A stretch of DNA of 5,262 bases from an uncultured delta proteobacterium (lineage in GTDB: Bacteria; RBG-13-61-14; DRUE01): positions 1 through 5,262 of the forward strand of contig CAIYYW010000186.1 of the NCBI GenBank assembly GCA_903930515.1, given 5' to 3'. The notes under the pieces are model-generated. The model had not been told where the DNA came from, ran no database searches, and saw only the letters and a list, made by a program, of their open reading frames with translations. Every line of letters starts with the position of its first letter. Position 1 is the stretch's first letter. Positions 1 through 5,243 of this stretch are shown here, one piece after another. The translations under genes and the position numbers were made by a program.

Positions 1-517
1 AGACATTCCGGCCGTAAATAGTCGCATTAGCGCAGGTGCTGGTTGGCAGGATCTCGTAAACAACGCCCCATCCCGGCCTCAATGCGGCGTAGCCGGACAG
101 GGCATTGGCCTGGACAGTTACTGAATCTCCCGCATCCACATTCAAGGCGTAAAATTCCGCATCCAAGGAACTGGGATCCCCGGACAGGTCGCTGAAATCT
201 CCGACCAGCCAGGCTTGGATAATGCCGTAGTCCGGGCCATCTAAAAGCCCGTTTCCATCCAAGTCCTGCCAGAGGGTGGTCCGGGAACGAAGCCCGCCCG
301 GCGCCTGGGGGTCAGTAATAGTCCAGTATCCCGGGTCCTGGGCGGCCAGTCCCGATTCCATCGCGCCCGCATCCGTACCGTCAATCAGGGCATTGTCCGC
401 GTCTCCCCAGAAATTAGCGCCCGGCAGATGTTGTTGAGCGTTGACTGAAAAGGAAAGGATAAAAATTGCGGTTAAGCAAAATAGCCCGATCATAGAAACT
501 CGTCCCGACCTTTTCAT
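1..517 (-). CDS. Secreted protein with N-terminal dockerin/EF-hand-like calcium loops (5' part only)
   Basis: The frame is open for 172 codons from an ATG at 517 and runs off the left edge, so the C-terminus is missing. Residues 1-27 form a signal peptide: basic MKRSGR, a hydrophobic stretch, and a likely cut after VNA27, before QQ. Two calcium-loop motifs follow: D39-A-D41-N-A-L-I-D46-G-T-D49, and D85-L-D87-G-N89-G-L-L-D93-G-P-D96. The second fits the dockerin/EF-hand spacing (positions 1, 3, 5, 9, 12) exactly; the first is one residue shorter. Each is followed by a helix-like stretch (AGAMESGLAA and YGIIQAWLVG), as in the duplicated dockerin fold. Residues 118-172 look beta-rich (NVDAGDSVTVQANAL), possibly the start of an Ig-like or adhesion domain. 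The start is supported by AGGAG 10 nt upstream. Export is likely; attachment to a partner or a role outside the cell is inference. The family of the missing part is unknown. Confidence 0.85.
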   Translation of the reverse strand, partial: MKRSGRVSMIGLFCLTAIFILSFSVNAQQHLPGANFWGDADNALIDGTDAGAMESGLAAQDPGYWTITDPQAPGGLRSRTTLWQDLDGNGLLDGPDYGIIQAWLVGDFSDLSGDPSSLDAEFYALNVDAGDSVTVQANALSGYAALRPGWGVVYEILPTSTCANATIYGRNV

Positions 518-527
518 TGCCCGTATT

Positions 528-532
528 CTCCT
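528..532 (-). promoter_or_regulatory. Ribosome binding site of the secreted-protein gene
   Basis: Minus-strand AGGAG lies 10 nt before the ATG at 517. It favours this start over the in-frame Met at codon 9, which would also cut the basic end off the signal peptide. Confidence 0.7.
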
Positions 533-561
533 GATGGGTTTTAAATCTATGCTCAATATTT

Positions 562-591
562 ATTATGGAGCCAATTGACTGAATAAGCCAA
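562..591 (-). promoter_or_regulatory. Candidate sigma70 promoter of the secreted-protein gene
   Basis: On the minus strand, TTGGCT (591-586, four of six consensus bases) and CATAAT (567-562, five of six) are separated by 18 nt. Transcription would begin near 555 and give a leader of roughly 38 nt containing the AGGAG site. This is read by eye; a second TTGGCT closer to the gene could serve an alternative promoter. Confidence 0.4.
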
Positions 592-634
592 AGTGGGGCT
601 ATGGAATCAGGGACCGAGATCAGGAATGACCATT

Positions 635-660
635 TAAAATTGATCTTTATGTGGTAGAAT
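635..660 (+). promoter_or_regulatory. Possible promoter -10 elements of the radical SAM operon
   Basis: Two -10-like hexamers precede the gene: TAAAAT (635-640) and TAGAAT (655-660), each matching five of six consensus bases. Neither has a good -35 partner. The second ends 8 nt before the ATG, so if used it would give an almost leaderless mRNA. The first would leave a leader of about 20 nt. Which one is real cannot be decided from sequence. Confidence 0.3.
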
Positions 661-668
661 AGGCGAGA

Positions 669-2162
669 ATGGCAGAGGCGAAAATTTCAGGCCGGAAAAT
701 TGAGCGGGTCCTGTTGATCTATCCGCCGGTGACTTTTTCCAAACAGAGTTTGAAGCAGTGCCATCCTCCGCTCGGGATCGCGTATCTGGCCGCGGTAATT
801 CGGGAGGTGTGCGAGGTCCGGGTTTTGGACGCCGCGGTGGAGGGGTATGGGCACGAGGAGCGGATTGGGGACAGGTATCTAAGATACGGCCTGGCTTTTG
901 ACGAGATTGAGAAGCGGATTCAGGAGCTTAAGCCGGACCTGGTCGGGATTTCCTGCATTTTCTCCAGCCAGTTCCAGAACACGGTGGAGGCGGCGAGGCG
1001 GGCGAAAAAAGTCAATCCGGACACGATCACGGTTGTGGGCGGGAGTCATCCGACCTTTCTGGCCGAGCAATGCCTGTCCCAGGGCGGGATTGATTTCATT
1101 GTCAAGGGCGAGGGCGAATTCGCGCTCAGGGATTTGATTGAGGCGATCCGACAGGGCAGGGGGCCGGAAACGGTTCCGGGCCTGGCCTTCCGAGAGGATG
1201 GCCGTTTTCGCGAGAGCGGCATCCGGCCTGCGTATCCGGATTTGGACCAGATTCCGTTCCCGGCGCGCGAGATGTTCCCGCTTGAGAAATACGATCGGAT
1301 CGGGATGCCGATGGGGAGCGTGTATCAGAAACGGCCGTTTATGAACCTCATCACTTCGCGCGGGTGTCCGTACCGGTGCAGCTTTTGCTCATCCACCAAT
1401 TTCTGGGGGAACCGCTACCGGACGCGCTCGGTTGCGAATGTGCTCAAGGAGATGGAGGAGTTGGTCGGGAAATACGGGATTCGGGAATTCAAGTTTTTTG
1501 ATGATAACCTGACTGCGAACTCAAAGCGGGCCAAGGAAATTTTTAGGGGGATGATTGAGCGGGGATTGAATGTCAGTTGGAACACCCCCAACGGGGTTCA
1601 TATCGCCAATTTGGACCGGGAGATGCTGGAGCTGATGAAGAAGAGCGGGTGCTATGAGCTGACCTTGGCGGTTGAGAGCGGGGACCAGGGGGTGCTGCGG
1701 GACATTGTGCATAAGCCGATGGACCTGGCGGATGTTGAGCAAGTGACAAAATTGATCCGGGAAATAGGGATTGACAGCAGAGGCTTTTTCATCATCGGAT
1801 TCCCGGGCGAGACCCAGGAGCAAATCCAGCGCACCCTGGACTTTTCCCTCAAGCTGGACCTGGATCTGATCACCTTTTTCATCGCAAACCCTCTGCCCGG
1901 AACCGAGCTTTATCGGATCGCCCTGGAAAAGGGATATATCAATAAGGATTACCGGTTTGACCAGATTGATTATTATGAGGGCCGATTCAACACCCCGGAA
2001 TGGACCTACGAGCAATTGTACCGGCTCCGCAGAAAATGGTTCTGGAAATCTAACCTGAGGGTTCTGTTCAAACATCCGATCCGCTTCTTCAAACGGTATC
2101 TACCGCTGATCACCAGGCCCGGTATTTTGCTGGAAATATTGAAAAGAAGGATCAGGGGGTAG
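669..2162 (+). CDS. B12-binding-domain radical SAM protein (class B type)
   Basis: This 497-residue protein has the two-domain layout of cobalamin-dependent radical SAM enzymes. Residues 12-165 are a Rossmann-like B12-binding domain: RVLLIYPP, HPPLGIAYLAA (32-42), PDLVGIS, VVGGSHPT (122-129) and VKGEGE (145-150). The classical DxHxxG cobalt-ligand motif is absent (D54-A-A-V-E-G59 stands there), so any cobalamin would bind without a His ligand. From about 225 the radical SAM barrel follows, with the 4Fe-4S motif C233-x3-C237-x2-C240, FFDDN (276-280), AVESG (334-338) and GFPGET (377-382). The C-terminal 45 residues are very basic and aromatic, perhaps for membrane contact. Family members methylate unactivated carbons, close rings or modify lipids; the substrate here is unknown. 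An in-frame stop at 660-662 makes this the first ATG. The Shine-Dalgarno is weak (AGG at 661-663). The methyltransferase gene follows after 3 bp. Confidence 0.93.
   Translation: MAEAKISGRKIERVLLIYPPVTFSKQSLKQCHPPLGIAYLAAVIREVCEVRVLDAAVEGYGHEERIGDRYLRYGLAFDEIEKRIQELKPDLVGISCIFSSQFQNTVEAARRAKKVNPDTITVVGGSHPTFLAEQCLSQGGIDFIVKGEGEFALRDLIEAIRQGRGPETVPGLAFREDGRFRESGIRPAYPDLDQIPFPAREMFPLEKYDRIGMPMGSVYQKRPFMNLITSRGCPYRCSFCSSTNFWGNRYRTRSVANVLKEMEELVGKYGIREFKFFDDNLTANSKRAKEIFRGMIERGLNVSWNTPNGVHIANLDREMLELMKKSGCYELTLAVESGDQGVLRDIVHKPMDLADVEQVTKLIREIGIDSRGFFIIGFPGETQEQIQRTLDFSLKLDLDLITFFIANPLPGTELYRIALEKGYINKDYRFDQIDYYEGRFNTPEWTYEQLYRLRRKWFWKSNLRVLFKHPIRFFKRYLPLITRPGILLEILKRRIRG
2154..2159 (+). promoter_or_regulatory. 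Ribosome binding site supporting a TTG start
   Basis: AGGGGG overlaps the last codons of the radical SAM gene and lies 6 nt before the TTG at 2166. The spacing supports this unusual start codon. The next in-frame Met is at codon 30, inside the conserved-looking N-terminal region. Confidence 0.5.
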
Positions 2163-2165
2163 ATT

Positions 2166-2798
2166 TTGAATTTAAGCCTGCCCATTGAATTCAAGGCCCT
2201 GATCAGCAATGATACAAAGCTAAAGTATTACTCCAAGAACCCGCTGAAGAAGATGCTGATTAAAGGGTTTTTTAATAAATTGTCAGCGCTGGTCCAGGGG
2301 CTCAATCCCAGGGAAATCATTGAGATCGGATGCGGCGACGGTATTTCCGGCTACCTCATAAACCAAAACCTCAAAGGTCTGGAATATTACCTTGCCGATC
2401 TTCAATCTGAAAGCCTGATCGTTGCGAGCAAGGTCATCAAGATTACGGACTCGGTCAAGCTGGATGCCCGGGAATTGCCTTACGCTGACAAAAGTTTTGA
2501 CCTGGCATTGTGCCTGGAGGTTTTTGAGCATATTCAGGGATGGGAACGGGCATTTGACGAAGCGATCCGGGTTTCCAGAAAAGCCCTGATCTTTTCCATC
2601 CCGGCATATCCCTGGTATCAATGGTCAAACCTGATCTTCTTAAAAAATGTGGCAAGAATGGGGGAGCATCCGCAGCATATCAATCAGTTCCAATACCGTA
2701 AGACCCTAAATAAAATTGAAATGTTGTCCAGACCATTGAATCTAAAGGTAAATATCCAGATGGCATTTCCCTGGTTGATTGGAATTGCCCGTTTTTAG
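2166..2798 (+). CDS. Class I SAM-dependent methyltransferase (Methyltransf_11-like)
   Basis: This 210-residue protein would transfer a methyl group from S-adenosylmethionine to an unidentified acceptor. Motif I is IIEIGCGDG (51-59). D78 in YLADLQ is the likely acidic residue at the end of strand 2 that binds the SAM ribose. DARELPYADKSFDLALCLEV (100-119) followed by FEHI is the typical motif II/III region of type-11 enzymes. IFSIPAYPWYQW (142-153) and GEHPQHINQF (166-175) would shape the acceptor site. The start is TTG, 3 bp after the upstream stop, so translation is probably coupled to the radical SAM gene. The 5' part is clearly AT-richer than the neighbour: 32% GC in 2221-2280 against 63% in 1261-1320, counted by hand. 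This may mean a different history for the two genes. Acceptor classes such as quinone, sugar or lipid cannot be told apart. Confidence 0.88.
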   Translation: MNLSLPIEFKALISNDTKLKYYSKNPLKKMLIKGFFNKLSALVQGLNPREIIEIGCGDGISGYLINQNLKGLEYYLADLQSESLIVASKVIKITDSVKLDARELPYADKSFDLALCLEVFEHIQGWERAFDEAIRVSRKALIFSIPAYPWYQWSNLIFLKNVARMGEHPQHINQFQYRKTLNKIEMLSRPLNLKVNIQMAFPWLIGIARF

Positions 2799-2824
2799 AA
2801 AATAATCGGATAAACAATCCGGTT
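2794..2824 (-). terminator. Weak candidate terminator of the tpr-bamB operon
   Basis: Read on the minus strand, an 8-bp stem (2824-2817 with 2811-2804, one G-T pair, 5-nt loop) is followed by ATTTTCT. On the plus strand no T tract follows, so it serves the bamB-side transcript better than the methyltransferase transcript. The stem is AT-rich and the T tract short and broken, so termination may be inefficient. Confidence 0.35.
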
Positions 2825-2860
2825 AGGCAAAGTTAACATAACCTATCTTAAGCAAAGTTA
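2823..2860. repeat. Two direct copies of TTARGCAAAGTTA
   Basis: A 13-base motif occurs at 2823-2835 and 2848-2860, differing only at its fourth base, so the copies are 25 bp apart (about 2.4 helix turns). A 5-bp inverted repeat, GGTTA/TAACC (2821-2825 and 2839-2843), overlaps the first copy. It lies in the short space between convergent genes. No function is evident. Confidence 0.5.
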
Positions 2861-2920
2861 GGGATTGGTGGGTATCATTTAAAAATTGCGGTTTTCGGGC
2901 TGGATTATTTCAAGCTGGTC

Positions 2921-4000
2921 TTATTTAAGGTCTTTGGCGATTAAATAACCTTTGGCATTGAGGATGAATAACCTATCCCCCTGGATCTTGGCGGATCGGG
3001 TCGGTTCCGGGAAGGACATAATTTTTTTGACCTGTTGGGTCTGGGTATCCATTTGCCATACGGATAAGCTGGTCACCAGGATCAGCTTTTGGTCCCGGAT
3101 TTCCGCGTCCAACAATTTTTCCTGTTTCCACTTTTGGATGAACGATTTTTTAAGGGGGATTCTTTTATCCACTACCCCGGTGATTTTGTCAATGACCAGG
3201 ATTTCCCAGTCCTTGTTAAGGGCGTAGAGCGATTGTTGATCCTGGCTGAAATCCCCTTCCAGCTCATCCTTGACGCACCAGAAAATCTTGCCGGTGTTCC
3301 TGCTCAAGGCGCATAGGCCCGGGAGCGCGCCGGCGTAAAGGGTATCCCGGTCAGCCACCAGGGAATAGTCAACATCGGAAACGATCCGTCTGGAGAAGAT
3401 TTGCGCCTTCCATCCCAGGGCCGCGTCCGCGAGCTTTAGCTCCAGAACATTCCCGTCCAGCATCCCCAGATAAACCCGGTCCTCGCTGATCATCGGCTGA
3501 CTCGCGCCCAACATACTAAGGCTGGTCCGGCCGCCCTGGCGGGCGATATATTTCAGGGAGCCGTCGGCTTGGTTCAGGAAAAAAATCATCCCGCTCCCGG
3601 ATTGGAACACGATCAAATCCGAGCTAAAGGCAGGCCTGGAGGCGATTGAATCCTGGAACTGGTACCTCCAGTTCTCCTTCCCGTCTTCCAGCTTCCGGGA
3701 AATCAGCACTCCCTGGGCGCAGCCGTAATACAGGTTTGCATTATAGATGGTCGGTCCGGTTACCGGATTGCACCCGGCGGGAATCCTCCATAACAGTCTG
3801 CCTTCCGGGCTTACCCGGATCACCCATCCCCGGCTGGTAATGGCCGCAATGGAATCTTCCGAGACCGCGACCCCTCCCATCTCGCGGTGATGGTATTTCG
3901 CCCGGACCGTTGCCTGGGGATCGGCCGGGATTTTAAACTCTTTGGAGTGGACCGGGGAACTCCCGAGCAAGAGTCCGATCAGGAGCATGACTTTTTTCAT
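2921..4000 (-). CDS. bamB: BamB-like beta-propeller of the outer-membrane assembly machinery
   Basis: The 359-residue product has an N-terminal signal peptide (MKKVMLLIGLLLGSSPVHS, likely cut before K20) and then repeated PQQ-type propeller units. Typical strands are at 58-76, 97-118, 137-155, 183-202, 227-246, 265-284, 312-330 and a closing strand at 351-359, consistent with the eight-bladed BamB fold. In E. coli, BamB is a lipoprotein that scaffolds BamA during beta-barrel insertion. Two BamA-contact loops are recognisable: SLSMLG (160-165, SLSLRG in E. coli) and SDVD (208-211, same in E. coli). No lipobox Cys is present, so this form is probably soluble in the periplasm. Cysteines 77/94 and 230/242 could form disulfides. 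The frame is open further upstream to an ATG at 4087, but the start at 4000 gives the signal peptide and an ATGA overlap with the tpr stop. No Shine-Dalgarno precedes it, so translational coupling is likely. Confidence 0.82.
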   Translation of the reverse strand: MKKVMLLIGLLLGSSPVHSKEFKIPADPQATVRAKYHHREMGGVAVSEDSIAAITSRGWVIRVSPEGRLLWRIPAGCNPVTGPTIYNANLYYGCAQGVLISRKLEDGKENWRYQFQDSIASRPAFSSDLIVFQSGSGMIFFLNQADGSLKYIARQGGRTSLSMLGASQPMISEDRVYLGMLDGNVLELKLADAALGWKAQIFSRRIVSDVDYSLVADRDTLYAGALPGLCALSRNTGKIFWCVKDELEGDFSQDQQSLYALNKDWEILVIDKITGVVDKRIPLKKSFIQKWKQEKLLDAEIRDQKLILVTSLSVWQMDTQTQQVKKIMSFPEPTRSAKIQGDRLFILNAKGYLIAKDLK

Positions 4001-4764
4001 TTGGAGGGTTTGGCTCCGGCAAGGTTGTTCTTCTCTATTTCCGCGAGCTGGTCGTAAATTGATCCCGGATAGGTCTTGCTGATCCAATCCAGTTTTTCCC
4101 GGCCCAAGCCCGGCTCGCCCTTCTGGATCAACACCCGCGCCATCCCCAGGTTGGCCTCGGCCAGGTAGGCGTCGGATTTGGAATCAATCACCTTTTGTAA
4201 ATATAGCTCGCCGTTTTTAAGATCGCCCGAGGAATAATAGGCCTTGCCCAGTCCCAGCAACGCGGGCTCCCGCATGATCTTGTTTCCCGCGGACTCCACG
4301 GTTCCCAGCCGTTTCAGAAAATCCTGATACGAGGAAATCGCCAGGGGATAGTTTCCTTCCGAAAGATAAACCTCTCCCAGATGAAACCGGGCTTCCAGGC
4401 CCACGCTCCCGCTCCCGAACTGCTTGATCACCTCGTTTAATTTCGTGATCGCTTCCTGCGCCCGCTCTTTGTCGGTGGAATAATTCTTGGCGCCTCCCAG
4501 GATGGACTGCTGGGTCAACTTTCCGGCCAGGGGCGTATTCAAAATGGAAAAGGCGTCCAACATCAGCCGGTCGGCCTTGTCCCGACGGGTGGTGACGGTA
4601 TAGCTGATCCCGACCGCCAAAGCCATGGCTAAAATGGCCCCGCCGATCACGCAGAAGGTGACGGCCTTGTTCTCGCTAAAATACTTGAACGCCCGGTCGG
4701 TGAAAGTCAAAAAATCGTCCGGCTGTTTGATCTTCTTCCGGCTTACCTTGATCTTCTTTGCCAT
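3997..4764 (-). CDS. Membrane-anchored TPR protein, YfgM-like
   Basis: This 255-residue protein has a basic cytoplasmic N-terminus (MAKKIKVSRKKIKQPDDF), one membrane segment at about 35-56, and a soluble C-terminal part predicted to face the periplasm. TPR-like helix pairs are visible at about 98-118, 121-153 (GLEARFHLGEVYLSEGNYPLA), 166-196 (EPALLGLGKAYYSSGDL) and 201-233. This layout matches YfgM, the ancillary subunit at the Sec translocon that hands exported proteins to periplasmic chaperones. YfgM sits next to bamB in many proteobacteria, as here. The N-terminal IKxPDDF-type sequence is, from memory, also common in deltaproteobacterial homologues. A perfect AGGAGG 8 nt upstream fixes the start. 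The TGA stop overlaps the bamB ATG. The YfgM role is inferred from architecture and context; a generic TPR scaffold is the alternative. Confidence 0.85.
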   Translation of the reverse strand: MAKKIKVSRKKIKQPDDFLTFTDRAFKYFSENKAVTFCVIGGAILAMALAVGISYTVTTRRDKADRLMLDAFSILNTPLAGKLTQQSILGGAKNYSTDKERAQEAITKLNEVIKQFGSGSVGLEARFHLGEVYLSEGNYPLAISSYQDFLKRLGTVESAGNKIMREPALLGLGKAYYSSGDLKNGELYLQKVIDSKSDAYLAEANLGMARVLIQKGEPGLGREKLDWISKTYPGSIYDQLAEIEKNNLAGAKPSK

Positions 4765-4772
4765 ATCAAAAA

Positions 4773-4778
4773 CCTCCT
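4773..4778 (-). promoter_or_regulatory. Ribosome binding site of the TPR gene
   Basis: A perfect minus-strand AGGAGG ends 8 nt before the ATG at 4764. It is the strongest translation signal in the window and should set expression of the coupled bamB as well. Confidence 0.85.
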
Positions 4779-4795
4779 AAATGCGAGAGCGACTT

Positions 4796-4849
4796 TAGTC
4801 CCGATCCGGGGCGCAGACACTCCTGTCTGAGCACCATAGTCCCGATCCG
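4796..4849 (-). repeat. Hairpin bracketed by 13-bp direct repeats in the operon leader
   Basis: TAGTCCCGATCCG (plus strand) occurs perfectly at 4796-4808 and 4837-4849, 41 bp apart. Between them lies the hairpin CAGACA-CTCC-TGTCTG (4814-4829, 6-bp stem, with two further pairs beyond one mismatch). If the promoter at 4884-4911 is used, the whole unit is transcribed in the untranslated leader of tpr-bamB. It could be a dispersed repeat, a short insertion with duplicated flanks, or a regulatory leader. Confidence 0.6.
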
Positions 4850-4870
4850 CCCTGCCCTCTTATCATAATC

Positions 4871-4948
4871 AAATTTCCCCGGAATTCTATCAGAGTCCTC
4901 TTTCTTTGCAAAACGGTAAATTTTTTGGAGTGGCGCGGCGGGAAATTT
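4871..4948. repeat. 9-bp inverted repeat bracketing the operon promoter
   Basis: AAATTTCCC (4871-4879) and GGGAAATTT (4940-4948) are perfect inverted copies 60 bp apart. One overlaps the predicted transcription start and the other lies upstream of the -35. A pair of regulator sites is possible, but AT-rich 9-mers can also pair by chance. Confidence 0.35.
4884..4911 (-). promoter_or_regulatory. Extended -10 sigma70 promoter of the tpr-bamB operon
   Basis: On the minus strand, TTGCAA (4911-4906) is followed after 16 nt by TAGAAT (4889-4884, five of six consensus bases). TGA stands directly before the -10, giving the extended -10 pattern TGnTAnAAT. Transcription would begin near 4877 and give a leader of about 110 nt before the TPR start codon. 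This is the best promoter in the window by eye. Confidence 0.55.
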
Positions 4949-4961
4949 AAAATCGCAAGCC

Positions 4962-4991
4962 GGCAGACCCCGCGATTACGCGGGGTCTGCC
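4962..4991. repeat. Perfect 13-bp-stem palindrome
   Basis: GGCAGACCCCGCG (4962-4974) and its exact reverse complement (4979-4991) enclose the loop ATTA. The stem is GC-rich and very stable. No T run follows on the plus strand; on the minus strand GCTTGCGATTTT follows, too far and too mixed for a good intrinsic terminator. A REP-type repeat, or a terminator of a gene outside the window to the right, are the main readings. Confidence 0.75.
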
Positions 4992-5022
4992 CCGATCGCG
5001 CCTCCGGCGAGAATATTTTGAG

Positions 5023-5174
5023 TTGCCCCCGATTTCTTGGGACACGAAATAGGGGTAGGCGGTGGAATGAACAGTAAAAAAAGCAAGGAAAGGGGCGTAG
5101 AAAGGCGCAAGCTATGTTCCCGCCTCGGCCAAGATTGCCCTGCCCTATTTCGGTCCCGCTCCAGCGGGCAAGCC
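5023..5174. mobile_element. Inverted pair of related hairpins, BIME/MITE-like
   Basis: The left arm GGGACACGAAATAGGG (5039-5054) reappears inverted at 5143-5157, differing by one missing base. Similarity continues outward (TTGCCC at 5023-5028 and, inverted, at about 5169-5174) and inward (TAGGC against AGGGC). Each side also makes its own hairpin: CCCCGATTTC with GAAATAGGGG (5027-5055, one mismatch) and CCCGCTCCAGCGGG (5155-5168). Two REP-like units facing each other around a linker of about 88 bp is the layout of a BIME; a small transposon relic without a transposase is the alternative. There is no transposase gene in the window. Confidence 0.45.
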
Positions 5175-5198
5175 GCTCCTTGACTAAGCCCGAAACCT

Positions 5199-5243
5199 GC
5201 CCGAACCCCGCTCGGGCCGGCGCTTGACCAGGCTGGCCGGCCC
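5199..5243. repeat. GC-rich overlapping hairpins at the right edge
   Basis: GCCCGA (5199-5204) pairs with TCGGGC (5212-5217). GGGCCGGC (5214-5221) pairs with GCCGGCCC (5236-5243) around a 14-nt loop. The two stems share 5214-5217 and so exclude each other. The arrangement may continue past the window edge. Function is unknown. Confidence 0.5.

Noticed and set aside
1521-2075. 184-codon minus-strand ORF inside the radical SAM gene
   Set aside because: It is antisense to the conserved radical SAM barrel, has no family motif and no own promoter or RBS. Shadow frame; the same holds for the other antisense and out-of-frame ORFs inside the four genes.
4001-4087. N-terminal extension of the BamB-like protein to an ATG at 4087
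   Set aside because: The extra 29 residues overlap the TPR gene, are polar, and would bury the signal peptide. The start at 4000 gives a proper signal peptide and an ATGA junction.
4962-4991. Intrinsic terminator at the 13-bp palindrome
   Set aside because: The stem is ideal but no run of T directly follows on either strand, and no gene in the window ends there.
5019-5044. End of an IS3-family insertion sequence
   Set aside because: TGAGTTGCCCCC resembles such ends from memory only. No transposase orfA/orfB follows on either side, so I keep only the neutral inverted-repeat call.
5067-5183. Plus-strand 38-codon ORF (MNSKKSKERGVERR...)
   Set aside because: It lies inside the inverted-repeat element, has only a poorly spaced GGTGGA before the ATG, and shows no recognisable motif. 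Not supported as a gene.
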